NCBI RefSeq assembly: GCF_000473105.1
Contig: NZ_AXBB01000004.1
Location: 186,001-250,000 of the forward strand
Length of the DNA: 64,000 nt
Reading direction: 5' to 3'
DNA from: Phaeobacter inhibens DSM 16374
GTDB lineage: Bacteria > Pseudomonadota > Alphaproteobacteria > Rhodobacterales > Rhodobacteraceae
The notes below the pieces were generated by a model. It ran no database searches. It worked only from the letters and a program-made list of their open reading frames with translations, and was not told where the DNA came from. Every line of letters starts with the position of its first letter. Position 1 is the first letter of the stretch. A program made the position numbers and the translations under genes. Shown here piece after piece: positions 26,850 to 35,666 of this stretch.

Positions 26850-26875
26850 AATCCCCGGCCCAGGCGCCGGGGATT
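26850..26875 (+). terminator. Intercistronic hairpin between binding protein and permease
   Basis: AATCCCCGG and CCGGGGATT form a perfect 9-pair stem with an 8-base loop, then TTCT. Such a hairpin between a binding-protein gene and its permease gene commonly stabilises the upstream message or attenuates the downstream one, giving an excess of binding protein. Confidence 0.7.
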
Positions 26876-26894
26876 TCTACATCAAGGGGCAGAC

Positions 26895-27716
26895 ATGAGC
26901 GCACAAGAGCCAAAGCCGCGCAGACCGGACGGCAAGAAAGACGATTTTCCCTGGTGGCTGGCGGCGGTGCTTCTGATTGGCGGGACGCTGATCTGGCGGG
27001 TGGCCTCGGATGATCTCTATCTCTCCATCCTCAGCACATTGATGCGGGGCGTGCAGCTGACCATCTTTGTCACGCTGATCAGTTTTTTTCTCGCGTCGCT
27101 TCTGGGTCTTGGGCTGGCGCTGGCGGCGGGGTCACGCTGGCTGGTGATCCGGCAGGGTGCGCGGTTCTATATCGAGGTGGTGCGCGGCATTCCGATCATC
27201 GTGCTGCTGCTTTACGTCGCCTTTGTGCTCGCACCCGCACTGGTGGAACTGCGCAACTGGCTGGGGGATCACATCGGGCTGGACCCGATCCGCACCCGCA
27301 ATTTTCCGCTGCTGTGGCGGGCCATTATCGCGCTGATGATCGCCTATTCCGCCTTCATCTCGGAGGTGTTTCGCGCCGGTCTGCAATCGGTGGATGAGGG
27401 CCAGATCGAGGCGGCGAAGTCGCTGGGCCTCAGCCGCTGGCATCGCTTCCGTTTCATTGTGTTTCCACAGGCGATCCGCACCATCCTGCCGCCGCTGGGC
27501 AATGATTTTGTCGCCTTGGTCAAAGACAGTTCGCTGGTGTCAGTGCTGGGCGTTGCCGATGTCACGCAGCTGGGCAAGCTGACGGCGGTGGGCAATTTCC
27601 GCTATTTCGAGACCTACAATGTGGTGGCTTTGATTTACCTCACGCTGACAATTGGCTTGTCGCTGCTGCTCAGACGGTTTGAGAAACACCTGCGACGTCG
27701 CGAGGAGCGCCGGTAG
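26895..27716 (+). CDS. Amino-acid ABC transporter permease
   Basis: A 273-residue inner-membrane protein of the HisM/GlnP type (BPD_transp_1) with about five hydrophobic segments and the EAA loop EAAKSLGLSRWHRFRFIVFPQAIR that docks to the ATPase. The frame is open to 26808, but AAGGGG before the ATG at 26895 and the hairpin upstream decide the start. No ATPase gene follows: the next gene is a peptidase. The ATPase must be encoded elsewhere or shared with another transporter. Confidence 0.93.
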   Translation: MSAQEPKPRRPDGKKDDFPWWLAAVLLIGGTLIWRVASDDLYLSILSTLMRGVQLTIFVTLISFFLASLLGLGLALAAGSRWLVIRQGARFYIEVVRGIPIIVLLLYVAFVLAPALVELRNWLGDHIGLDPIRTRNFPLLWRAIIALMIAYSAFISEVFRAGLQSVDEGQIEAAKSLGLSRWHRFRFIVFPQAIRTILPPLGNDFVALVKDSSLVSVLGVADVTQLGKLTAVGNFRYFETYNVVALIYLTLTIGLSLLLRRFEKHLRRREERR

Positions 27717-27812
27717 CGGGCAGGCTCTGGCGGCAATCGGCGAAATTCTCTTGAGTGTGCCTCTGGACGGCGGGCGGGGGCAGGCATAGCTTCCTCTCAA
27801 AGGAGATTTGCC

Positions 27813-29828
27813 ATGACCAATCCGCTGCTGTCCACCTGGGACACGCCATTTGAAGTTGCGCCGTTTGATGAAATCAAGGACAGCGATTTTGCCCCTGCTC
27901 TGGATGAGGCGCTGGCTGCGCATAAGGCGCAGATCGATGCGATTGCCGCCGCAGATGAGGCGCCGACATTTGCCAATGTGATCGAGGCGCTGGAAACCCC
28001 CTGCCGCGAGCTGGAGCAGGTTCTGTCGGTGTTCTACAGCGTGGCTGGTGCAGACAGTAACCCCGAGCGCGAGGCGTTGCAGCGGGCGTTTTCCCCGAAA
28101 CTGGCAGCGCATTTTTCCGCCATCACCGCCAACAAGGCGCTTTATGCGCGCGTCAAATCGGTGTGGGATCAGCGCGATACGCTGGATCTGACCGAGGAAC
28201 AGCAGCGTGTCCTGATGCTGACCCATCGCGGATTTGTGCGTGGCGGTGCAGCGCTGGAGGGCGCGGATGACACCCGCATGCAGGAGATCAAATCCCGCCT
28301 TGCGACGCTTGGGACGGAGTTCACCCAGAACCTGTTGGCGGATGAACGTGATTGGTTCATGGCGCTGAGCGAAGAGGATTTGGCCGGTCTGCCGCAATTT
28401 GTGGTCGATGCCGCCCGCGCGGCGGGCAAGGACAAGGGGCTGGATGGCCCTGCGGTCACGCTGTCGCGCTCTCTCATCACGCCGTTTTTGCAGTTTTCTC
28501 CCCGTCGCGACCTGCGCAAGACGGCGTTCGAGGCCTGGGCTGCGCGCGGTGCCAATGGCGGCGACAGCGACAACCGCGAAATTGCTGCCGAAATTCTGGC
28601 CCTGCGCGAAGAGCGCGCCAAATTGCTCGGCTATGAAAATTTCGCAGCCTACAAGCTGGAAACCGAGATGGCCAAGACCCCGGCCGCGGTGCGCGATCTG
28701 CTGATGCAGGTGTGGGAGCCGGCCAAGGCGCAGGCGGAGGCGGATGCCTGGGTGCTGACCAAGATGATGCAGGAAGACGGCATCAACGGCGAGCTGGAGC
28801 CCTGGGACTGGCGCTATTACGCAGAGAAACGGCGCAAGGCGGAGCATGATCTGGATGAGGCGGAGCTGAAGCCCTATTTCCAGCTGGACCGCATGATCGA
28901 GGCGTCGTTTGACTGCGCAACCCGCCTGTTCGGGCTGGAGTTCACGCCGCTGGACGTGCCGCTGTACCACCCGGATTGCCGCGCCTGGGAAGTGACCCGC
29001 AATGGTGCGCATGTGGCCGTGTTCATCGGGGACTATTTCGCCCGCTCCTCCAAACGGTCCGGCGCCTGGTGTTCGGCAATGCGCAGCCAGGCGAAATTCC
29101 CTGAGGTGCAGACCCCGGTCGTGATCAACGTCTGCAACTTTGCCAAGGGTGAGCCCGCGCTGTTATCTTACGACGATGCGCGCACGTTGTTCCATGAGTT
29201 CGGCCATGCGCTGCACCAGATGCTGTCGGATGTGAGTTATGAGAGCATCTCTGGCACCTCAGTGGCGCGCGATTTTGTCGAACTGCCCTCGCAGCTGTAT
29301 GAGCACTGGCTGGATGTGCCGGAGGTTCTGGGCAAATTCGCCACCCATGCGGAAACCGGCAAGCCGATGCCGGTGGAGATGCGCGACCGGGTGCTGGCGG
29401 CGTCGACCTTTGATATGGGATTTCAGACGGTGGAATATGTGGCGTCTGCACTGGTGGATCTGGCGTTTCATGACGGGCCTGCACCCAGCGATCCGATGGC
29501 CAGACAGGCGGAGGTCTTGGCTGAGATCGGCATGCCATCCGCGATCATCATGCGCCATACCACCCCTCATTTCGCCCATGTGTTCTCCGGGGACGGCTAT
29601 TCCTCGGGCTACTACAGCTACATGTGGTCGGAGGTGATGGATGCCGATGCCTTTGAGGCCTTTGAAGAGGCAAATGGGGCCTTTGATCCTGAGCGCGCCG
29701 AGGCGCTGGAGGCGCATATTCTCTCTACCGGTGGCTCCCGGGATCCGGCGGAGCTGTACACCGCGTTCCGGGGGCGCCTGCCGGGCGTTGATGCGTTGCT
29801 GAAGGGGCGCGGGCTGGCGGCGAAATAA
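27813..29828 (+). CDS. M3 family metallopeptidase (oligopeptidase A / Dcp type)
   Basis: A 671-residue cytosolic zinc peptidase. The HExxH motif reads HEFGHALHQ near residue 461, followed by the third-ligand Glu region VARDFVELPSQLYEHW. The size and the C-terminal segment FSGDGYSSGYYSYMWSEV fit oligopeptidase A or dipeptidyl carboxypeptidase, which degrade short peptides, including cleaved signal peptides. AGGAG precedes the ATG. A terminator follows. Confidence 0.94.
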   Translation: MTNPLLSTWDTPFEVAPFDEIKDSDFAPALDEALAAHKAQIDAIAAADEAPTFANVIEALETPCRELEQVLSVFYSVAGADSNPEREALQRAFSPKLAAHFSAITANKALYARVKSVWDQRDTLDLTEEQQRVLMLTHRGFVRGGAALEGADDTRMQEIKSRLATLGTEFTQNLLADERDWFMALSEEDLAGLPQFVVDAARAAGKDKGLDGPAVTLSRSLITPFLQFSPRRDLRKTAFEAWAARGANGGDSDNREIAAEILALREERAKLLGYENFAAYKLETEMAKTPAAVRDLLMQVWEPAKAQAEADAWVLTKMMQEDGINGELEPWDWRYYAEKRRKAEHDLDEAELKPYFQLDRMIEASFDCATRLFGLEFTPLDVPLYHPDCRAWEVTRNGAHVAVFIGDYFARSSKRSGAWCSAMRSQAKFPEVQTPVVINVCNFAKGEPALLSYDDARTLFHEFGHALHQMLSDVSYESISGTSVARDFVELPSQLYEHWLDVPEVLGKFATHAETGKPMPVEMRDRVLAASTFDMGFQTVEYVASALVDLAFHDGPAPSDPMARQAEVLAEIGMPSAIIMRHTTPHFAHVFSGDGYSSGYYSYMWSEVMDADAFEAFEEANGAFDPERAEALEAHILSTGGSRDPAELYTAFRGRLPGVDALLKGRGLAAK

Positions 29829-29854
29829 TCCGCACGATGGTTTTGTCCAGAATC

Positions 29855-29887
29855 AGAGAGGGCAGGCGCGATGCGTCTGCCCTCTCT
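29855..29887 (+). terminator. Terminator-like hairpin after the M3 peptidase
   Basis: AGAGAGGGCAG and CTGCCCTCTCT form a perfect 11-pair stem with an 11-base loop, then CATTTGT. It lies in the convergent gap between the peptidase and the halogenase gene and could serve both. Confidence 0.75.
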
Positions 29888-29952
29888 CATTTGTGGTTGT
29901 GCCGCGGACTTGCGCCCCCGTGATCCGCTGTGAGGGGGGGGCGCAGCCGCTC

Positions 29953-31638
29953 TTAGAACAATTGCAGGTCTTTCTGACCGCTCTCAATTTCGCTGAAGCT
30001 TGGCATGTTCTGGATCGCCCAGGGCACCGGTGCGGCACCGGGCATCGGCACCGTTGGTTTCATCGCCGCCGCCATGCCAAAGCCGGGCTGGTCCAGTTCG
30101 CCACGGATGTCGCGCAGCAGCGTTTTGTGATCCGGCATCGACTTCAGGATGTTCGCCAGATCCACCTTCGCGCCCTTCCACCACTGGAACCAGATCGGTT
30201 TCTTCAGTGGTCGCAGGCGATCCCGGATGCCGGGGCCATAGCCCGTATCATAGACCTGTTTGCCCAGAAGCACCGTCTGATAGACCCGGTAATCAAACAG
30301 GGTCGCGAATTCAATATCATGGGGCATCGGCAGGCGGTGCTGCCAGAGTTCAAGGTTTTCGGCGAGACGATCCGGGATCTTCATCTCGGTGCGGGCGTCG
30401 ATCCAGTATTGGTCATCGGTGCGGTTGCCCAGCCGGTAGTGCAGGCAGATGAATTCCAGAACCTCATCATAGAGCTTGTCCATCTGGCGGTTGTACCTGG
30501 TCCGCAGGGACGGGGCGATGTCGCGCGTGGGCATATGTTCGGTGAGCCAGCGCACCGCGTGATCAATCATATGGATTGCGGTGCTTTCCAGCGGCTCGAT
30601 AAAGCCGCCGGCCAGACCGATGGCCACACAGTTCTTCACCCAGGCATTGCGCACGCGTCCGATCCGCATTGGGATGATGCGCGGGGTCGCCCCTTTGCCG
30701 CTGTCCCCAAGCCATTCAAGGTATTCATCTGCGGCCTGATCATCGGTGCGATGGGCGGAGGAGAACACATAGCCGGTGCCGACCCGGTTATAAAGCGGCA
30801 CCCGCCAGGTCCAACCGGCGCCAAGGGCGGTGGAGCGCGTGAGGCTTTCGATCTTTTCCGGGTCGGGATGGTCGATCTGCAACGCCATAGCGCGGTCATT
30901 GGGCAGGTAGTCGGAGTAATCCATAAACGGCTCACCCAGCGCCTGATTGATGATCAGCCCGCGGAAGCCGGTGCAGTCGATGACCATCTCTATATCGTGG
31001 CGGCCACGCTGCTCCAGCATCAGATGGCTGACATTGCCCTGCTCATCCAGTTCAACCGATGTCACCTCATCCTGGATATGCTCCACGCCGTGCTTGGTAC
31101 AAACCTTGGTGAGCATGCCTGCAAATTTTACCGCGTCCAGATGGTAGGCATAGCCAAAGCGCTGTTCAAACTCCGGCTGCCCCAAGGGGCGGGCCCCCTT
31201 GCACAGGCGGCCCAGATCATCATGGGGGGCGATGGATTGGGTGTAGTCGCGATCCCCATTGCCAAAGCGCAGGAAATATTCAGCTGGCTCCAGCCCATCC
31301 AGCAACTGACCGTGGGCAAAGGGGTTCACGTAGTCGATGCGATTTCCCTTGGCATCCTTGTTCCAGTTGCAGAACTTTACCCCCAGTTTGAACGAGGCGT
31401 TGGTCTCACGGAAAAAGGCGCGCTCTGAGATGCCGGCCTGACGGAGGGTTTTCGGCATCCGCGGCACGGTTGCCTCGCCCACCCCGACGGTGGCGATATT
31501 CGGGCTTTCGATCAGGCAGATCTTTGGCCGGTCCTTGGGCGCTGACGTGCGGGAGAGTTCTGTCTCCAGGATCAGCGCCGTCATCCACCCCGCCGTGCCG
31601 CCGCCGACGATGGTGATCTTCCTTAAGCGATTGTTCAT
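29953..31638 (-). CDS. Flavin-dependent halogenase, tryptophan-halogenase family
   Basis: 561 residues. The FAD-binding motif GGGTAGWM is at 12-19, GVGEATVP near 52-59, and the halogenase WxWxxP motif at 276-281 (WTWRVP). Lys84 (in NASFK) and Glu351 (in PLEST) match the catalytic Lys79 and Glu346 of PrnA. These features separate it from ordinary FAD monooxygenases. The enzyme would use reduced FAD, oxygen and halide to chlorinate or brominate an aromatic substrate. No flavin reductase, NRPS or PKS gene lies nearby, so the substrate is open. It is convergent with the peptidase gene and preceded by 584 bases without a gene. Confidence 0.85.
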   Translation of the reverse strand: MNNRLRKITIVGGGTAGWMTALILETELSRTSAPKDRPKICLIESPNIATVGVGEATVPRMPKTLRQAGISERAFFRETNASFKLGVKFCNWNKDAKGNRIDYVNPFAHGQLLDGLEPAEYFLRFGNGDRDYTQSIAPHDDLGRLCKGARPLGQPEFEQRFGYAYHLDAVKFAGMLTKVCTKHGVEHIQDEVTSVELDEQGNVSHLMLEQRGRHDIEMVIDCTGFRGLIINQALGEPFMDYSDYLPNDRAMALQIDHPDPEKIESLTRSTALGAGWTWRVPLYNRVGTGYVFSSAHRTDDQAADEYLEWLGDSGKGATPRIIPMRIGRVRNAWVKNCVAIGLAGGFIEPLESTAIHMIDHAVRWLTEHMPTRDIAPSLRTRYNRQMDKLYDEVLEFICLHYRLGNRTDDQYWIDARTEMKIPDRLAENLELWQHRLPMPHDIEFATLFDYRVYQTVLLGKQVYDTGYGPGIRDRLRPLKKPIWFQWWKGAKVDLANILKSMPDHKTLLRDIRGELDQPGFGMAAAMKPTVPMPGAAPVPWAIQNMPSFSEIESGQKDLQLF

Positions 31639-32222
31639 GTGTTCCGTCCCTGTTTTATAGTTTTTTCAAGGACCGTAGCGCAGCTATCTGGCGTCTGGCT
31701 AGCAACAATTCCGCAAAATGCCGTGTCGAACCTGTTATCAGACGGTCCGGGGCACGAAGGGCTGTATTCTGAGAGAGGGCAGGCCGGGCGCACCAGTCTT
31801 CAAGTTTTGAAAACTACCGCTCTGCAACAGGGTTTACTGGGCTGTCGGGCGGATTGGGACGGGATAGCCGGATCTGCAAGACGCGCGGATTTACCGGTGC
31901 AGCCTGTGGCTGTCCGGGGTGGCTCTGGGCTGGATCAATCTATTAACCGTTGATCGGGGCCTTGTTCTGCAACCGGGCGGTTGCGGCATAAAGTGGACGG
32001 CGCCGCCACGGGGGCGGAGGAGGGCGGGTTGATGGCCCGCGTGCTCAAATTCTCTGCACGACCCCAGAAGTTGGGGCCCGGTTCCTGGTCGGAGCCGGGG
32101 TGCCAGACCCGGATCCTGTAATCGCGATTGGGATCAGTCTGACACAGCGGCCTGAAACGATCCTGAGCGGGGCGTGCGCTTTGGTTGCTAATTGTTAAAT
32201 CTTGTCCACTGCGTATCCGTCT
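31639..32222 (+). other. Gene-free stretch upstream of the halogenase gene
   Basis: 584 bases with no reading frame of coding character on either strand. It should contain the halogenase promoter (minus strand, right part of the halogenase leader) and the 3' flank of the hydroxyacid dehydrogenase gene. I see a few short inverted repeats, such as CCCCA/TGGGG near 32065, but no tRNA, clear terminator or repeat unit. Confidence 0.5.
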
Positions 32223-33149
32223 CTAGTATCCGAGGGTGCGATCCACCTGATGCAGGAATGGCGCCTCAGCCTCGCCCCGGCGGATGTTGTCGGCAATGAC
32301 ACGCGCGGCGGTAAGGGGGCGTGTTTCTGCCGCGATATGCGGCGTCACGGTGACCCTTGGATGGGCCCAATAGGGGTGATCCATCGGCAGCGGCTCAATG
32401 CGGAAGACATCGAGCGTTGCATGGCCGATCTGGCCACTGTCGAGGGCGGCCAGAAGGGCGTCATCGTCAATCAGGGGACCGCGACCGGGGTTGATGATGC
32501 GCGCCCCTTTGGGCAGCAGGGCGAGGGTGTCGCTGTTGAGCGTATTCTCGGTCGCGTGGGTGTCTGGCAGGAGCAGGATCACGATCTGTGCCGTGGCGAG
32601 GGCGTCCCGCAGGCCGTCGTCGCCATGGCGGCAGGTGATGCCGTCGATGGATTTCTTGGATCGCGACCAGCCGGTGACCGGAAAGCCCAGTGTGGCCAGC
32701 ATGTCGGCACAGGCCTGTCCCAATGCGCCAAGGCCCAGAACCGTCACCGGACGTTCTTCGGCAAGCGGGGGGACCACCGGCTCCCATCGGTCCTGCGTGT
32801 GGATCGTGCGGTCGATATTGAGGTGATAGCGCAGCACATGCCCCGTGACCCATTCGACCATACCCGCGGTCAGGCCGGGGTCCACCATCCGGCAGAGCGG
32901 CATTGTCAGGGTCTGGTTGCCGACGATCTTCTCCACTCCGGCCCAGAGGCTGAGCACCGCCTTGCAGCGGATATAGGGGGTGAAATCCTGCAAATCGGAA
33001 TTGGGGGCATAGACCACATAGTCCACCTCATCCGGGGCGTGATCAAGACGCAGATCGACCTTCAGCCCGGCCTCCGCAAAGGCAGCGCGCAAAGGGGTCT
33101 CATAGGTGGCCCAGCGTTCGGGCAGGGCGGCAAACTGGACGTTGATCAT
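32223..33149 (-). CDS. D-2-hydroxyacid dehydrogenase, glyoxylate/hydroxypyruvate reductase A-like
   Basis: A 308-residue NAD(P)H-dependent reductase. The dinucleotide-binding motif is VLGLGALGQACADML around residue 140. The catalytic Arg, Glu and His of the family lie in INPGRGPLIDDDAL, DVFRIEPLP and TPHIAAET. Its overall pattern resembles GhrA, which reduces glyoxylate and hydroxypyruvate. Its ATG overlaps the stop of the VOC gene upstream, so they form a two-gene operon facing a LysR regulator. Confidence 0.87.
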   Translation of the reverse strand: MINVQFAALPERWATYETPLRAAFAEAGLKVDLRLDHAPDEVDYVVYAPNSDLQDFTPYIRCKAVLSLWAGVEKIVGNQTLTMPLCRMVDPGLTAGMVEWVTGHVLRYHLNIDRTIHTQDRWEPVVPPLAEERPVTVLGLGALGQACADMLATLGFPVTGWSRSKKSIDGITCRHGDDGLRDALATAQIVILLLPDTHATENTLNSDTLALLPKGARIINPGRGPLIDDDALLAALDSGQIGHATLDVFRIEPLPMDHPYWAHPRVTVTPHIAAETRPLTAARVIADNIRRGEAEAPFLHQVDRTLGY

Positions 33150-33556
33150 GTGGCAAATACTCCCGCCATATCGGCGATACCTTTGATTTCGATGGGGTTG
33201 CCCGCCGGGTCATGGAAGAACATCGTGCTCTGCTCGCCGGGCTCGCCTGCAAATCGCGTGGTGGGGGCGATGGTGAACGCCAGCCCCGCGTGTTCAAGCC
33301 GATCCGCCAGTAGGCGCCATTCGTCCTGCGGCAGGATCACACCCAGATGGGGCATCGGCACCATGTGATCGCCGACCTTGCCGGTCTTGGCGGTGGCAAA
33401 AACCGGCCCGAGGTGGAGCGAGATCTGATGGCCAAAGAAGTTGAAATCGACCCAGGTCTCTGTGCTGCGCCCCTCCTGACAGCCCAGCAGGCCGCCATAA
33501 AAGCCGCGCGCCCTGTCGAGATCATCGACGTGATAGGCGAGGTGAAAGATGCTCAT
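33146..33556 (-). CDS. VOC (glyoxalase/bleomycin-resistance fold) family protein
   Basis: A 136-residue single VOC unit. It has the metal-ligand His in FHLAYHVDDLDRARGFY, a central DFNFFGHQISLHLGP strand region, and a C-terminal FFHDPAGNPIEIKG with the Glu ligand, typical of dioxygenase- or lyase-like VOC proteins. The frame extends upstream, but GGGAG stands 6 bases before the ATG at 33556. Substrate unknown. It is coupled to the hydroxyacid dehydrogenase gene, which suggests a shared small-acid or keto-acid pathway. Confidence 0.85.
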   Translation of the reverse strand: MSIFHLAYHVDDLDRARGFYGGLLGCQEGRSTETWVDFNFFGHQISLHLGPVFATAKTGKVGDHMVPMPHLGVILPQDEWRLLADRLEHAGLAFTIAPTTRFAGEPGEQSTMFFHDPAGNPIEIKGIADMAGVFAT

Positions 33557-33618
33557 CGGTCTGCTCCCTGTGATCTGTCTACTAGGGATAGAAGGGGGTG
33601 ATGAAAAAGGGTAGCTTG

Positions 33619-33645
33619 TTTTTCTGTATTCAAACATAAGAAAAA
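33619..33645. promoter_or_regulatory. Inverted repeat in the VOC/LysR divergent promoter
   Basis: TTTTTCT and AGAAAAA arms 13 bases apart, ending 2 bases before the LysR start codon, in the 91-base gap between divergent genes. An AT-rich dyad at this place fits a LysR autoregulation site. Binding is not demonstrated. Confidence 0.4.
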
Positions 33646-33647
33646 CT

Positions 33648-34505
33648 ATGGATATACGGTTCCTTTCCAGCCTCGTCACAACGATAGAGGAGGGATCCCT
33701 GGCGGCGGCGGCGCGCCGTGAGGGGATCACCGCATCGGCGATTTCGCAACGGATCGCTGCACTTGAGGCCGATGTCGGCGTGGTGCTTCTGTGCCGCGCC
33801 GGGCGCGTCATGCAGCCCACGGCGGAATGTCGTCGCCTGTTGCCAAAGATGCGCGAGATTCTGCGTGCCGAGGCAGAGCTGCGGGGGCAGCTGCGCGGGG
33901 CCACCCTCAGCGGCACGCTGCGGCTCGGGGCAGTGTCGACAGCCATGGGAGATTACGCGGGAACGATCCTTCGGCACCTGAGGCAAGCGGCGCCGGAGGT
34001 GGCCTTGCAGCTGGTGCCCGGAACATCGGAAGGGCTTTATGCTTTGATGCAACAGGGGCAGGTGGACGCCGCATTGCTGATTGAGCCACCGTTTGCGCTC
34101 CCCAAAGCCTATGTTTTCAAAGAGGTCGCCCGCCAGCCCATTGGCTTGTTGCAGGCAGAGACGGACCGTGATGGGCCATCTGACGGACCATCTGATGGGG
34201 CGTTGCCGTTCCTGATCTACAGCCGCGACGCATGGGGTGGCGCGCGCTGCTGGCAGGCACTGACCCAGCGGGTTGATATGCCGGACATTCTGGCGGAACT
34301 GGATGCGCTTGAACTGATCGCGCAGATGGTGGCAGAGGGCACCGCGCAGGCCGTTGTGCCGCTCTGGGAGGGGCTGCGCAGGCATGCTGGCCTGCGGTTC
34401 ACCCCGTTTGACGGTGAGGAGCGGCGGCTGGGTGTCCTGCTGCATCAGCGCGATGCGGACAGCGCGCTGACACGGGTGCTGCTGGGCGCCTTAACGGGCG
34501 CTTAG
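33648..34505 (+). CDS. LysR-family transcriptional regulator
   Basis: 285 residues with the N-terminal winged helix (LAAAARREGITASAISQRIAALEADVGVVLL) and a LysR substrate-binding domain from about residue 90. It is divergent from the VOC-dehydrogenase pair and likely controls it. An internal tandem repeat (DGPSDGPSDG, near residue 178) in the effector domain comes from a short duplicated DNA segment. Its stop codon overlaps the rodA stop on the other strand by 4 bases. Confidence 0.9.
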   Translation: MDIRFLSSLVTTIEEGSLAAAARREGITASAISQRIAALEADVGVVLLCRAGRVMQPTAECRRLLPKMREILRAEAELRGQLRGATLSGTLRLGAVSTAMGDYAGTILRHLRQAAPEVALQLVPGTSEGLYALMQQGQVDAALLIEPPFALPKAYVFKEVARQPIGLLQAETDRDGPSDGPSDGALPFLIYSRDAWGGARCWQALTQRVDMPDILAELDALELIAQMVAEGTAQAVVPLWEGLRRHAGLRFTPFDGEERRLGVLLHQRDADSALTRVLLGALTGA

Positions 34506-35641
34506 CGTGGGCGGTGGATATTCGCGCTTTGCACAAGGCCAAAGGCGCCCATCAGAACCAGCATCACGGAGCCACCGTAGGACACCATCGGCAGCGGCAC
34601 GCCCACCACCGGGGCGAGGCCCATCACCATCGACATGTTCACTGCAAAGAACAGGAAGAAGCTGATCGCAATCCCCAATGTGACCAGCGACGCAAAGCGG
34701 TCCTTGGTGGCGAGCGCGGTGGCAATGCAGAAGGTGATCACCAGCATATAGATGAAGAGCAGGGTAAATCCGCCGATGAAGCCGAATTCCTCGGCCAGGG
34801 TGGTGAAGATGAAATCGGTGTGTTTTTCCGGCAGAAAGTTCAGCCGTGACTGGGTGCCCTGCATGAAGCCGCGCCCCGACCAGCCCCCGGAACCGAGCGC
34901 GATCTTCGACTGGGTGATATGATATCCCGCCCCAAGCGGATCCTGTGAGGGGTCGAGGAAGGTGTCGATGCGGCGGAACTGGTAGTCCTTCAGCAGTTGC
35001 CAGTCGGTGCCCCGGCTTTTGAAAACGGTGGCCACAAGCCCGACACCGGCCCCGATGACAGCGGCGAAATAGGCCCAGTGAACACCGGCAAGGAACATCA
35101 CGCCGCCACCGGCCGCCATCAGCAGGATGGAGGTGCCAAGGTCAGGCTGGCGCAGCACCAGAAAGGTGGGCAGCAGGATCAGGATGACCGGCAGGATCAC
35201 CCATTGCGGACGCGAGCAGCGTTCCGGGGGCAGCCAGTCGTAATAGGCCGCCAGCAGCATCACCAGCGTGATCTTCATCAGCTCGGACGGTTGTAGCCGC
35301 ATGAAGCCGATGTCGATCCAGCGCTGAGCGCCCATGCCGACGGTGCCGAAAAACTCCACCGCCACCAGCAGCAGGACGGAGACCAAATAGGCCAGAACGG
35401 AGATATTGCGCCAGAACCAGATCGGGATCATGGCGACCACCAGCATCACCGACAGTCCCAGAATGAAGCGTTTGACCTGTGGTTCCACCCAGGGAGAGAA
35501 ACTGCCGCCCGCCACCGAGTAGAGCATCAGGAAGCCAACACTGGCGACACTGGCCAGTAGCAGGACCAATGGCCAGTTCAGATAGAGGATCTTGCGCAGG
35601 CCGGTGGGCACCGATTGCGCGTTATTGGCGAGATAGCTCAT
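34502..35641 (-). CDS. rodA: Peptidoglycan glycosyltransferase RodA (SEDS)
   Basis: A 379-residue polytopic membrane protein of the SEDS family that polymerises glycan strands in the elongasome with PBP2. Seen are the SEDS segments LQPSELMKITLVMLLAAYYDWL, RQPDLGTSILL, and EKHTDFIFTTLAEEFGFIGG. The frame extends to 35920, but the ATG at 35641 starts a typical cytoplasmic N-terminus and lies 25 bases after mrdA. It is the last gene of the mreB-to-rodA operon. Confidence 0.94.
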   Translation of the reverse strand: MSYLANNAQSVPTGLRKILYLNWPLVLLLASVASVGFLMLYSVAGGSFSPWVEPQVKRFILGLSVMLVVAMIPIWFWRNISVLAYLVSVLLLVAVEFFGTVGMGAQRWIDIGFMRLQPSELMKITLVMLLAAYYDWLPPERCSRPQWVILPVILILLPTFLVLRQPDLGTSILLMAAGGGVMFLAGVHWAYFAAVIGAGVGLVATVFKSRGTDWQLLKDYQFRRIDTFLDPSQDPLGAGYHITQSKIALGSGGWSGRGFMQGTQSRLNFLPEKHTDFIFTTLAEEFGFIGGFTLLFIYMLVITFCIATALATKDRFASLVTLGIAISFFLFFAVNMSMVMGLAPVVGVPLPMVSYGGSVMLVLMGAFGLVQSANIHRPR

Positions 35642-35666
35642 GCGGGCCCTTTCATACGCGGCGCTC

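Noticed and set aside
29893-31428. A 511-codon open frame on plus, opposite the halogenase
   Set aside because: The minus-strand frame has all catalytic halogenase motifs; the plus frame has none.
31639-31953. A 104-codon frame upstream of the halogenase
   Set aside because: No ribosome site, no recognisable motif and irregular composition; treated as non-coding.
34502-34505. Overlapping stop codons of the LysR gene and rodA
   Set aside because: A 4-base convergent overlap is common in compact genomes and needs no special explanation.
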